A DNA stretch of 64,000 nucleotides from Planctomycetaceae bacterium (GTDB lineage Bacteria; Planctomycetota; Phycisphaerae; Phycisphaerales; UBA1924), in contig JAIYDA010000009.1 of assembly GCA_027487735.1 (NCBI GenBank), positions 1 to 64,000 on the forward strand, given 5' to 3'. Shown in pieces: positions 1-8,182 of this stretch. Both the position numbers and the translations under genes were made by a program. Every line of letters begins with the position of its first letter. Positions within the stretch are counted from its first letter, which is position 1. A model generated the notes under the pieces. The model searched no databases and was not told the origin of the DNA. It worked only from the letters and a program-made list of their open reading frames with translations.

Positions 1-1
1 C

Positions 2-451
2 GCGTGGGTCTGCGACGCAGGGCACCCATGCATGGCAACCGCGGGCACGGGCGACGTGCTGGCGGGCGCGCTGGGCGGGCTGCTGGGGCAGCACGTGGAG
101 CGCGCGCGGCGGACGACGCCAACCTCAAGCGGGCTGGGTGCGAGCGAGCTTGATGCGCTCCGCGCGCTCGCGATGGCAAAGCTCGGCAAGCTCGCGCAGC
201 ATGCGAGCGCTGCGAAAGCGCCGCCCGCGTCAAGCAATACAAGAACGCACCAGCAGATGTCGCTCATGGACTGCGTGAAGGTGGGCGTGCTGGCTCATGC
301 TCGCGCGGGCGAGGCGTGGGCCAGGCGCGCGGGTGCGAACGCCGGGCTCCTTGCGAGCGAGCTTGCCGATGAACTCCCCGCCCAGCTTGCACTGCTTAGC
401 GACGCAGCCGGAGGCGGACCTGGCTCTCTGCCCCATCCATCGACACCGTGA
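2..451 (+). CDS. nnrD: ADP/ATP-dependent NAD(P)H-hydrate dehydratase, C-terminal part (5' end outside window)
   Basis: This is the 3' end of a YjeF C-terminal-type dehydratase, a NAD(P)HX repair enzyme of the ribokinase-like fold. The open frame runs in from the window edge, so the true start is not visible. The stretch CMATAGTGDVLAG matches the conserved GMATGGTGDVLAG block that closes the nucleotide site, and GLLASELADELP is the usual C-terminal helix of the family. The last ~20 residues extend past this helix and overlap the end of the convergent htrA gene by 56 nt. It could be the C-terminal half of a fused NnrE-NnrD protein, which cannot be judged from the part seen. Confidence 0.88.
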   Translation, partial: AWVCDAGHPCMATAGTGDVLAGALGGLLGQHVERARRTTPTSSGLGASELDALRALAMAKLGKLAQHASAAKAPPASSNTRTHQQMSLMDCVKVGVLAHARAGEAWARRAGANAGLLASELADELPAQLALLSDAAGGGPGSLPHPSTP

Positions 452-1754
452 CGTCGAGAGGCCTGCCCACAAACAGCCCCTCGCGCTCGAAGGCCTGCAG
501 GGCCTCGGTGGCGTTCGCCACATCCTTGCCTTCGATCTTCCGCAGGCGCTGCCCGGTCGCGAGCCCAGCGCGATCGGCCTCGCCCTCGGGCTGCACCTCG
601 ATCACGATCTCATCGCCCAGCTGCGCGAGGTCAAACCCGCCCTGCTCGATGAGCATGGGGCGGTAGCGCAGCACGCGCACTTCCTCGGGCATCGCGCCGA
701 TGGTCACGACAACTTCCTTCGTCTCGTTGCCACGGCGGACGTCGAACGTCACCTTCGTCCCGGCTTTGCGGCTAGAGATGAACGCCTGCAGCGTGTTGCG
801 ATCGGTCACGACCTCGCCATCAAACCGCGTGATGACATCGCCCGCTTGCAGGCCTGCCTGGTCGGCGGGGCCCGCGGGCGTCACGGCGTCGATTCGCACG
901 CCCCAGCCACGATCCATGTCGCGGCGGAAGTCCATCGACACGCCAATGAACCCGGGCGTGGGCACCGTGCCCGCGATGTATGCCTCTACGCGGCTCTCGA
1001 TCGTCTCAAGCGGAATCGCGAAGCTAATGCCCGCGCTCTGGCCCTCCACGTCGCCCTCGCTGTTCGCGGCGGTTGCGATCGCCACGTTCATGCCTACCAC
1101 GCGCCCGCGCACGTCCACCAGAGGGCCACCCGAGTTGCCAGGGTTCACCGCGGCGTCGGTCTGAATGAAGTTACTGACGGTGGCGAGACCCGCACCAGCC
1201 TGCGCGGTGCGACCAACGCCCGAGACGATCCCCTCGCTCATGCTGAACTTGTATCCAAAGGGCGAGCCAAACGCAAACACGCGATCGCCCTGACGCACAC
1301 GCTCGCCCGTGGCCCGTCGTGCCGCGATGATGCCCGCCTGCTCCTCGACCTTGATGACGGCGATGTCCGCGAGCGGATCGCTCGCGACAACCTCGCCCCG
1401 CAGCACACGACCATCGTGCAGTTGCACGCTCACGCTCTGCTGCGACCCCACCACGTGGGCGTTGGTCACGATGTGCCCAAGCTCGTCGTAGATCCACCCC
1501 GAGCCGCTGCTGCGAGACCACCGCCCAACGTCGATGTGCACCACGCTGGCCTCGACGCTGTCCGCCACGTTCCGCGTTGCCGCGTTGATGCGTTCGAGGA
1601 TGCTGTCGCTATCCAGCTCTGCCCTTGCAAGGGTGACGCGCTGCGAGGCAGCGGCCCCGGTGACGCGGCTGATAGCCGCTGGCACGACGAGCAACGCCGC
1701 ACCCGCCGTCAACAGGACAACCAGAGCAGGCCCGTAGCTCACGAACTGTCGCAT
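396..1754 (-). CDS. HtrA/DegP-like periplasmic serine protease with two PDZ domains
   Basis: An envelope quality-control protease of the S1C family, 452 aa from the ATG at 1754. The longer ORF-track start adds 31 residues that do not look like a signal peptide. A membrane anchor or signal segment covers about residues 8-30. The trypsin-like domain carries the triad His100 (TNAHVV), Asp130 (DPLADIAV) and Ser208 (GNSGGPL). PDZ1 follows at about 260-345 and a divergent PDZ2 fills the C-terminus. The family cleaves or holds misfolded exported proteins and PDZ domains bind exposed C-termini. The gene stands alone, faces nnrD tail to tail with an overlap, and is divergent from pgk. Confidence 0.93.
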   Translation of the reverse strand: MRQFVSYGPALVVLLTAGAALLVVPAAISRVTGAAASQRVTLARAELDSDSILERINAATRNVADSVEASVVHIDVGRWSRSSGSGWIYDELGHIVTNAHVVGSQQSVSVQLHDGRVLRGEVVASDPLADIAVIKVEEQAGIIAARRATGERVRQGDRVFAFGSPFGYKFSMSEGIVSGVGRTAQAGAGLATVSNFIQTDAAVNPGNSGGPLVDVRGRVVGMNVAIATAANSEGDVEGQSAGISFAIPLETIESRVEAYIAGTVPTPGFIGVSMDFRRDMDRGWGVRIDAVTPAGPADQAGLQAGDVITRFDGEVVTDRNTLQAFISSRKAGTKVTFDVRRGNETKEVVVTIGAMPEEVRVLRYRPMLIEQGGFDLAQLGDEIVIEVQPEGEADRAGLATGQRLRKIEGKDVANATEALQAFEREGLFVGRPLDVTVSMDGAESQVRLRLRR

Positions 1755-1993
1755 GATGGTGCTTTCGATGCCGGGGGGCGGGCGGGCGCACAAACCCACG
1801 GATGAACCGATCCAGCCCGTGGCCCTTGTGCTATCGACCCGCAGCACCCTTGTCTTTGTTGCCAGAAAGGGCGATTTGGTTGCAAGATCGTGAAACTGCT
1901 GGCTTTCGAGCGTTCGCCCCCCTTGCCACCCGCGAGCCCACCACGCGTGCCCGAGAACGCCCCGCGCAGGCTGCCCGCGCTACTATGGGCCCC

Positions 1994-3199
1994 ATGCCCA
2001 AGAAGACCATCGCCAGCGTCGACGTCCGCAGCAAGCGCGTGCTCATCCGTGTCGATTTCAACGTCCCCATCGAGGACGGCGCAATCACCGACGACCGCCG
2101 CATCCGCGAGGCCCTCACGACGATCAAGAGCGTGATCGACCGGGGCGGGCGATGCATCCTCATGAGCCACCTGGGCCGCCCCGAGGGCAAGGGTTTTCAG
2201 CCCGAGTTCAGCCTCCGAATCGCCGCCGACAAGCTCAGCCAACTTCTGGGCAAGCCCGTGGGCTTCCCGAGCAATGACTGCACCGACGCAGCTTCGGCAG
2301 CCGCCGTCGCAGCCATGAAGGACGGCGACGTGCTGCTGCTCGAAAACGTCCGCTTCCAGGCGGGCGAGAAGAAGGGCGAGGCAACCTATTGCGCGAAGCT
2401 CGCTGCCTACGGCGACATCTACGTGAACGACGCCTTCGGCACGAGCCATCGCGCCGAGGGCAGCATGGTGGGCGTGCCCAAGGCCATGACGGGCAAGCCC
2501 AAGGTCATGGGCTTCCTCGTCGAGAAGGAGATGAAGTATCTCGACGCGGCGGTGGGCAAGCCCGTCAAGCCCTTCATCGTGATTCTGGGCGGAGCCAAGG
2601 TGAGCGACAAGATGGCCTGCATCGAGAACCTGCTGCCCAAGGCCGACACGATCATCGTGGGCGGAGCAATGGCCTACACCTTCCTCGCGGCCCTGGGCAA
2701 GAAGGTGGGCACTAGCCGCGTCGAGGCCGACCGCATCGCCGACGCGAAGAAGATCATCGACCATGCCGCCCGCAGCAAGTGCGAGTTGCTGCTGCCCGTG
2801 GACCATGTCTGCGGCACGGTCTTCAGCGAAGATGGTGGCGACATCGAGGTCTTCGACGAGAACATCAAGGACGGCTTCATGGGCCTGGACATTGGCCCCA
2901 AGACGCAGACGAAGTACGCCCTTGCCATCCGCAAGGGCAAGACGATCGTCTGGAACGGGCCCATGGGCGTGTTTGAGTGGCAGGCCTTTGCCACGGGCAC
3001 CAACCAGGTCGCGAAGGCACTCGTCGATGCCACCAAAAACGGTGCAACCACGATCGTGGGTGGTGGCGACAGCGCAGCCGCCGTCGAGAAGTTCGGGCTC
3101 GCAAACAGCCTGAGCCACGTGAGCACGGGCGGCGGCGCAAGCCTCGAGATGCTTGAGGGCAAGAAGTTCGAGAGCGTTGAGCTGCTGGATAATGCGTGA
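1994..3199 (+). CDS. pgk: phosphoglycerate kinase
   Basis: A cytosolic glycolytic enzyme that transfers phosphate between 1,3-bisphosphoglycerate and ADP. The protein is 401 aa, the usual bacterial length. Substrate-loop residues are present (RVDFNVP near residues 19-25, SHLGRP at 58-63), as are GGAKVSDK at the hinge and the C-terminal nucleotide loop GGGDSAAAV. I chose the ATG at 1994 because the family begins with a lysine-rich MxKK(T/S)I stretch. An in-frame ATG nine bases upstream (MGPMPKK) is possible. No other glycolytic gene is adjacent. The stop codon lies inside the first unit of a 13-bp tandem repeat. Confidence 0.97.
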   Translation: MPKKTIASVDVRSKRVLIRVDFNVPIEDGAITDDRRIREALTTIKSVIDRGGRCILMSHLGRPEGKGFQPEFSLRIAADKLSQLLGKPVGFPSNDCTDAASAAAVAAMKDGDVLLLENVRFQAGEKKGEATYCAKLAAYGDIYVNDAFGTSHRAEGSMVGVPKAMTGKPKVMGFLVEKEMKYLDAAVGKPVKPFIVILGGAKVSDKMACIENLLPKADTIIVGGAMAYTFLAALGKKVGTSRVEADRIADAKKIIDHAARSKCELLLPVDHVCGTVFSEDGGDIEVFDENIKDGFMGLDIGPKTQTKYALAIRKGKTIVWNGPMGVFEWQAFATGTNQVAKALVDATKNGATTIVGGGDSAAAVEKFGLANSLSHVSTGGGASLEMLEGKKFESVELLDNA

Positions 3200-3240
3200 G
3201 CTGACTGGCTGAGCTGACTGGCTGAGGTGACTGGCTGAGC
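3197..3240 (+). repeat. 13-bp tandem repeat (3.4 units) starting at the pgk stop codon
   Basis: Three direct units of TGAGCTGACTGGC (the third has G for C at position 5) plus a partial fourth run from the pgk TGA into the spacer before folP. Because 13 is not a multiple of three, successive units would read in different frames. I see no family assignment for it. Confidence 0.9.
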
Positions 3241-3339
3241 GGTGCGAGCACGCGAAGTACGGAGCGATGAGCGATTCGCTCGCGCTTGGGCCGCTTCAGT
3301 TCCGCTTCATGTCGCGCTGCCGCGCAGAGAGGATGTCGC

Positions 3340-4212
3340 ATGCACTGGCACCTGCGCACAACCTCGCTCGATTGCTCTCGCCCGCAGTTGGTGGGCATTC
3401 TCAACGTCACGCCCGACAGCTTTGCCGCTGTTGGGCGCGAGCCCGATGCCGCGCTCGCGGCGCGCCACGCCAAAACGCTCGCGGACGAGGGAGCCGCGAT
3501 GCTCGACATCGGCGCCGAGAGCACCCGCCCCGGGGCAGCGAGCGTGCCACCTGAGGAGCAGCTCCGCCGGTTGCTACCCGTGCTGCACGCGCTGGGCGAG
3601 GATGGCTTGCTCTCGCGCTGCCCAGTGAGCATCGACACCACCAGCAGCCTCGTGGCGGAGCGAGCACTCGACCTCGGCGCCCAGTGCATCAACGACGTCT
3701 CAGGTGGCACCGCCGACCCGCGGATGCTGCGCGTCGTTGCCGAGCGCGCCTGCGGATTCATCGTTATGCACCGCGTGCAACCACCCGCACGCGACGCCTA
3801 CAGCGATCGCATGCCCGCCCCACTGCTCGCTGGCAGCGGCGTGGACGAGGTGCGCGACACGCTCGCAAGGCTGCGCGACGCGGCCCTGCACGCGGGCGTG
3901 CAGGCAATCCGCATCGCGCTCGACCCCGGGCTGGGCTTTGGCAAAACCGTCGAGCAGAATCTCGCGCTCATCGCCGCAACGCCCAGGTTGCTCGCGCTTG
4001 GGCACCCGATCATGAGCGCCCTCTCTCGCAAGAGCTTCGTGGGGCGCGTGGGCCTTGGGCGAGAGAGCACGCCCGAAGAGCGACTGCCCCCAACCCTCGC
4101 CTTCTCGCTGCACCACGCCTTGCTTGGGGCGAGCCTGCTGCGTGTGCACGACGTTGGGGCCCACGCCGCTGCCCTGCGCGTGCAAAGTGAGCTGCGGAAC
4201 ATTGCGGATTAG
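3340..4212 (+). CDS. folP: dihydropteroate synthase
   Basis: A folate-pathway enzyme that condenses p-aminobenzoate with dihydropterin pyrophosphate. It is 290 aa from the ATG at 3340, which has a good ribosome site (AGAGAGGA, about 6 nt upstream). The upstream in-frame start at 3286 lacks this. The family hallmarks are GILNVTPDSF at residues 19-28, DIGAESTRPG at 56-65, the SIDT and NDVSGG strands, DPGLGFGK, and the C-terminal SRKSFVG and RVHDV blocks. It follows pgk on the same strand after a 140-nt spacer that starts with the 13-bp repeat. No other folate gene is nearby. Confidence 0.95.
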   Translation: MHWHLRTTSLDCSRPQLVGILNVTPDSFAAVGREPDAALAARHAKTLADEGAAMLDIGAESTRPGAASVPPEEQLRRLLPVLHALGEDGLLSRCPVSIDTTSSLVAERALDLGAQCINDVSGGTADPRMLRVVAERACGFIVMHRVQPPARDAYSDRMPAPLLAGSGVDEVRDTLARLRDAALHAGVQAIRIALDPGLGFGKTVEQNLALIAATPRLLALGHPIMSALSRKSFVGRVGLGRESTPEERLPPTLAFSLHHALLGASLLRVHDVGAHAAALRVQSELRNIAD

Positions 4213-4253
4213 CCGTTGCCTCGCCCCGCGCTCTGCTGGTTCTATTCTTCCGC

Positions 4254-5075
4254 GTGCCAAAGCCCCGCGTGCTGCATGATGAGTTCTTCAAGCTCGCCAA
4301 AGAGAAGGGCTTCGTCGCGCGCAGCGCGTTCAAGCTGCTGGAGATTCAAGAGAAGCGCCGGCTCATCCGCGGCAGTGACCGCGTGCTCGACCTGGGCTGT
4401 GCGCCGGGCAGCTGGCTGCAAGTGCTCGACCAGAACCTCGGGCCCAAGGCACGCATCGCGGGCATCGACCTTTCTGCCGTCACCGCCCCGCTGTCCGAAC
4501 GCGTGCGCACCATGCAGGGCGACATCTACACCACGCCCCCCGAGGTGCTGCTCGCGCTGGGTGGCCTCACGCCCGAGCAGATCGCGGCGGGCGCGAAGTT
4601 TGACGTGGTCATCAGCGACATGGCCCCCAACACCAGCGGGCACGGCGACGCCTTTTTGTCCTCGCGCCTCTGCGAGCGCATGCTCGACATGCTGCCCAGC
4701 CTCCTCAAGCCCGGCGGCAAAGCCCTCATGAAGATTCTGGAAGGTGAGCCAACGCCCGACACCATCGCCCGCACGAAGAGCGTCTTCGTCGAGGCGGGCA
4801 CCACCAAGCCCAAGGCCAGCCGCGACGTCTCACGCGAGATCTTCATTTGGGGCTGGGGCTACAAGCCGCCCGCGACGACAAAGCGCGCGCTGCCCGCGCC
4901 CGCTGCGAGTGCGCCCACCTCGCCCGCCTCGCCCGCCACCAGCACACGCAAGCCCGCTCAGTCGGCGAGCCCGTCGGAGGCTTTGACGGCGAAGACCTCG
5001 CGCACGGTGCGCAGTGCCTCGCGCAAGGAGGGCGGTCGCGCCCCAGCAGCTCGGCGCAAGGCTCCTAAGCGATAG
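4254..5075 (+). CDS. rlmE: 23S rRNA 2'-O-methyltransferase (FtsJ/RrmJ family) with basic C-terminal tail
   Basis: It methylates the 2'-OH of a uridine in the 23S rRNA A-loop, using SAM. The start is GTG. The FtsJ fold is complete: SAM loop DLGCAPGSW near residues 46-54 and the K-D-K-E tetrad Lys27 (RSAFKL), Asp122 (SDMAPN), Lys160 (LMKIL) and Glu195 (SREIFIWG). The catalytic domain ends near residue 205. About 65 residues rich in Ala, Pro, Ser, Lys and Arg follow, unlike the ~209-aa E. coli enzyme. This tail probably binds RNA or is disordered. It overlaps the 3' end of the convergent ATP-grasp gene by 118 nt. Confidence 0.93.
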   Translation: MPKPRVLHDEFFKLAKEKGFVARSAFKLLEIQEKRRLIRGSDRVLDLGCAPGSWLQVLDQNLGPKARIAGIDLSAVTAPLSERVRTMQGDIYTTPPEVLLALGGLTPEQIAAGAKFDVVISDMAPNTSGHGDAFLSSRLCERMLDMLPSLLKPGGKALMKILEGEPTPDTIARTKSVFVEAGTTKPKASRDVSREIFIWGWGYKPPATTKRALPAPAASAPTSPASPATSTRKPAQSASPSEALTAKTSRTVRSASRKEGGRAPAARRKAPKR

Positions 5076-6064
5076 AGCTCGCGAATCGCACGGGCAAACT
5101 GGGTGTAGCTCTCGAGCAGGGAGAGCTCGGGGTCGTAAACGTGCGTGGGCTCGCTCGCCAGCCCGTTCAGCTCGACGATGCGGAAGCCCTCGCCTCTGCG
5201 GAGCAGTTCGTCGCTGGTGTAGCGCACGTCAAACCGCCCAAAGTGCAAGCCCGGGACATGGTCCGCCAGCCAGTCGCAACGCTCACGAAGTGCCTCCGTC
5301 GCGAGGTGCGAGCTGTCGACGAACATCGTGCCCTGGCAGTGATTGCCCGAAACGGCGAGGACCACCCGCTCGCCCCGCGCCGGCACGTTCATGGCTCGCT
5401 CGCCAAGACGCCGCAAAAACACGCCCGCCTGCAAGCGAAGCCTGGGATGAGCGAGCACAAGCTGTCCGAGTCGCTGCACGCCATCGCCCACGACGCTCGG
5501 AAACACCTTGCCCGTGATGCCCAGAATCCTGCCTTGCTTACTCCCTGCCTCGCGCGCGTAGAGAATGCCGCACTCGTGCGGCCCCGGATCAAACGCCTGG
5601 ACGATGGACGCACCTTGATGCAGCGCGAGCGCCGCGCGGGCGGCCTGCATCGTGCGAACGAGGCGAAGCCCCTGACCCCGGCACCCACGATCGGGCTTGC
5701 AGATGAGCGGGAAGGCGAAGTTTGGGTCGGTGGTGTGCAGGTGCTCGAATGCCGCCTCCCGCCGCTCGGGCGGGCCTTCGGGCACGAGGGCAGTCGCGGG
5801 CTTCCAGCCCTCGGGAAGCTGCGTCAGAATCTCCATCTTGCTCTCGCCCGCGAGCATCGAGAGCGGGCCCGGCGCGTTCGCGATGAAGGGGAGCGTCAGG
5901 CACCTCTCTCTCGCGCCGCAGAGCGCAAACCAAGGCACCAGCGGCGCATACGCCGCCCATGTGGGCCAGAACTCCCAGAACAGCCACTTTGCCAAGCGCG
6001 GCGGCAGCGCACGCACAATCGCAGCGCGGACGGGGCCAGGCGTCCACAACGGGCGATCGCTCAA
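4958..6064 (-). CDS. ATP-grasp domain protein, function unknown
   Basis: A 368-aa protein with an ATP-grasp fold of the carboxylate-amine ligase/D-Ala-D-Ala ligase type. Visible elements are ICKPDRGCRGQGLRLV (ATP-binding strand and glycine loop), the acidic strand FGRFDVRY and the metal-binding ELNGLASEP. The substrate is unknown. Peptide-bond or amide formation is the family chemistry, but nothing here identifies the partners. The likely start is TTG, overlapping the TGA of the upstream NRDE gene as TTGA, so translation is probably coupled. The 3' end overlaps rlmE on the other strand. It is the last gene of a leftward DinB-NRDE-ATP-grasp set. Confidence 0.8.
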   Translation of the reverse strand: MSDRPLWTPGPVRAAIVRALPPRLAKWLFWEFWPTWAAYAPLVPWFALCGARERCLTLPFIANAPGPLSMLAGESKMEILTQLPEGWKPATALVPEGPPERREAAFEHLHTTDPNFAFPLICKPDRGCRGQGLRLVRTMQAARAALALHQGASIVQAFDPGPHECGILYAREAGSKQGRILGITGKVFPSVVGDGVQRLGQLVLAHPRLRLQAGVFLRRLGERAMNVPARGERVVLAVSGNHCQGTMFVDSSHLATEALRERCDWLADHVPGLHFGRFDVRYTSDELLRRGEGFRIVELNGLASEPTHVYDPELSLLESYTQFARAIRELYRLGALRRAAGARPPSLREALRTVREVFAVKASDGLAD

Positions 6065-6900
6065 CGCGGGAGATTGCGGTGCTGCGGTGGACAGAGGGTG
6101 TTCTCGTGCAAGGCTGCGTCGCGCGACGCGCTGGAGACCGCTGCCCTGGCAAGGGCCAGCTCATGCTCGCTGACGCTTGGTGCTTCAGGATACCAGCGAT
6201 CGGTGTAGCGCAACCGCACGCGATGTCCGAGCAACTCGCACACCGTAGTGCTCACGGTGCGAGCGTCTTCGCGATCCATCATCACGCTCGCCGCCCTTCG
6301 CTCAGGCCAGGCATGGGCATGGAACACATCTTGAGAATGGGGCGCTGGGCTGCTGAGCACGACCCGCTCGAAAAGCTCGCTCCGTGGTCGCACCACGAGG
6401 TCGTCGCCCAGCGATGACGACGACCAGACGCGTGGCGCGTCGAGCGGCGACCGCTCCACGCGGATCGCCTGCTGCGATGGAGCACGCCGAGCCTCGAGCA
6501 CCTGCGCTCCCACCACCGCGATGAGCAAGAACGGACCGAACTCCAGCGCGCTCAACCCTGCGAGCATCGCGGCAACGCCGTCAAGATCGGGCTGCGCGAG
6601 TGCACCCATCACGAGCTCTCCCCGGCTGCGCATCGCGGGCTGGGGCCGGGCTGCGTGCTGCTCGCCAGCAACCGGCGCGACCTCGCGCTGCGTCGTCTGA
6701 TTCAGCAGCGTGACGAACATGCCCAGGTCGTTGGCGCCGATCCACGAGCCGAGTCCTTGCGGATCAATCGGCGCGAGCAGCGTGCGCTCACCCACGCGGC
6801 GAAGCGAGGGCACACTCGCCCGCGGGCGCGTGCGTTTCTCGTCGCGATTGCTCACGAGCCTCGGGCCTTGCGGGGTGGAAAGCAGCGACACCGTGCACAT
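6061..6900 (-). CDS. NRDE-family (TANGO2-like) protein
   Basis: A 279-aa protein that opens with MCTV and has the family-naming motif SNRDE at residues 17-21, followed by W(I)GAND, as in bacterial homologues of the eukaryotic TANGO2 proteins. Cys2 is conserved in the family and could act as an N-terminal nucleophile, but the biochemical role is unsettled. The gene begins 2 nt after the DinB stop and its own stop overlaps the next start, so it sits in the middle of a three-gene unit. No signal peptide or membrane segment is seen. Confidence 0.85.
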   Translation of the reverse strand: MCTVSLLSTPQGPRLVSNRDEKRTRPRASVPSLRRVGERTLLAPIDPQGLGSWIGANDLGMFVTLLNQTTQREVAPVAGEQHAARPQPAMRSRGELVMGALAQPDLDGVAAMLAGLSALEFGPFLLIAVVGAQVLEARRAPSQQAIRVERSPLDAPRVWSSSSLGDDLVVRPRSELFERVVLSSPAPHSQDVFHAHAWPERRAASVMMDREDARTVSTTVCELLGHRVRLRYTDRWYPEAPSVSEHELALARAAVSSASRDAALHENTLCPPQHRNLPR

Positions 6901-6902
6901 GT

Positions 6903-7517
6903 CTAGCTTTGCCGCTCCTGCGCGCGGGAAGCCGTCGCGCTGCCCGCATCGATCGGTGTGCCCGGCGCATAGCCAAAGGTGCGCGGCAAGGAGGACGCCT
7001 CGTCGCTCCGAGCGATCAGCATCCGGATGATCGCCATGTGGTGGATGGTGTGCCCATGCACGAACGCGAGCTCGCGCTCCAAGGTCGAAGCCATCGGGGC
7101 GGGCGGGCTATCGCGAAAGATCGCAAGCTCGATGGCGATGGGAGCAGCGAAGTCGCTGCGACGGAGCCCCTCCAGAAACGCGCGAGCCTCCCGCAGATCA
7201 CAGATTGCGCGCGGCAGGTCGGTCTCGACCGCTGTGCCGCGCGAGCGCGACTCGTAGCACGCGCAGGCACCCTCGCTTGCCGCCCGCAACGCCCAGACGT
7301 GATCGATGGTGTGCCGCACGTGCTTGCCCACGGTGCTCGCGAAGGCCGGGTCGAGCAGCGTGCTCTGATAGGTGCGAGGCGAGATCGCCGCGAGGGCATG
7401 CTCGAGGTCAAACAGTGCCGCGGCAATAGCCCGAGCAAACTGCTCGCCAAGCTCACCAGGGCCACCGGGGGCATTTGCGCGACGGAGCGGGTTGGATGTC
7501 GTGGGTGTGGGGTGCAT
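6903..7517 (-). CDS. DinB/YfiT-like four-helix bundle protein
   Basis: A 204-aa protein of the DinB superfamily, which are metal-binding four-helix bundles, some of them thiol-S-transferases. The histidines expected for the metal site appear in HVRHTIDHV (about 66-74) and HGHTIHHMAII (about 165-175). I chose the ATG at 7517. The ORF-track extension upstream is Cys/Ser/Arg-rich and covers the DoxX spacer, so it is unlikely to be coding. It is first in a tight unit with the NRDE and ATP-grasp genes. The substrate is unknown. Confidence 0.85.
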   Translation of the reverse strand: MHPTPTTSNPLRRANAPGGPGELGEQFARAIAAALFDLEHALAAISPRTYQSTLLDPAFASTVGKHVRHTIDHVWALRAASEGACACYESRSRGTAVETDLPRAICDLREARAFLEGLRRSDFAAPIAIELAIFRDSPPAPMASTLERELAFVHGHTIHHMAIIRMLIARSDEASSLPRTFGYAPGTPIDAGSATASRAQERQS

Positions 7518-7644
7518 CGTGACGAGGGTGCGGTTGGAGGCTGCGTTGCACAGTGAACTCGCAGGGCACACCGGGCTATGCCGCACGTGCGAAGCGACGG
7601 GACACTGCAAAGGAACGAACAGACAGCAGAACAGCTTTGCCAGA

Positions 7645-8085
7645 CTAGGCCCGCTGGAATCTGGCCAGAATATCCAGCAGCTGGCGGCGCCGCAGCACGA
7701 GCACGAGCCCCGCGAGGACGAACGTCGTGACCGCCAGCCCAAACAGCAGCCCGCCATCACCCTGCACCTCGATGCCCAGCTTCGTCAGGTGGCTGCCGAT
7801 CGCGCCGACCATGACGCCCATCGCGAGCCCCGCCCCAAACACCGCTAGCCGCGGAATGAGCAGCAGCGCCACAGCGATGAGCTCGACCACGCCCGAGCCC
7901 AATCTTCCCCATGGCTCGGCACCGAGTGTGCTGAAGATGAACTTTGATTCCGGAGCGCCGGTGAACTTGAAGAACAGCGTCTGGGCGAGGATGCCCGCCG
8001 CGATGACCTGCGCGATCCAACTCACGATCAGGGGCGTGCCTGAGAGTGAACTTGGGGAACCGACTTGCTGGCTGGACGAATGCAT
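7645..8085 (-). CDS. DoxX-family small membrane protein
   Basis: A 146-aa integral membrane protein with four predicted helices (about 20-40, 60-80, 84-100 and 115-135). It shows the DoxX-type features: FKFTG after the first helix, a GxVEL-like second helix and GAIGSHLTKLGI before the last. In other bacteria DoxX-like proteins are linked to redox and oxidative-stress membrane complexes. The role here is not known. GGAG lies about 8 nt upstream of the ATG. A 127-nt spacer separates it from the DinB gene, so co-transcription is possible but not certain. Confidence 0.85.
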   Translation of the reverse strand: MHSSSQQVGSPSSLSGTPLIVSWIAQVIAAGILAQTLFFKFTGAPESKFIFSTLGAEPWGRLGSGVVELIAVALLLIPRLAVFGAGLAMGVMVGAIGSHLTKLGIEVQGDGGLLFGLAVTTFVLAGLVLVLRRRQLLDILARFQRA

Positions 8086-8182
8086 GCAACATCTCCGCGA
8101 TGAAGGCCCCAGAGCCGTTCAAGCCCTGCTGCCCAGCACATTCGTCGGCGCAGCCCGCGAAAGGTTTCAGAAAAAACGCGTT

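Noticed and set aside
297-3118. Long ORFs antisense to htrA and pgk (502 and 459 codons)
   Set aside because: They lie exactly opposite clear genes, are rich in His, Arg and Ala as expected for antisense frames in high-GC DNA, and show no protein family motif.
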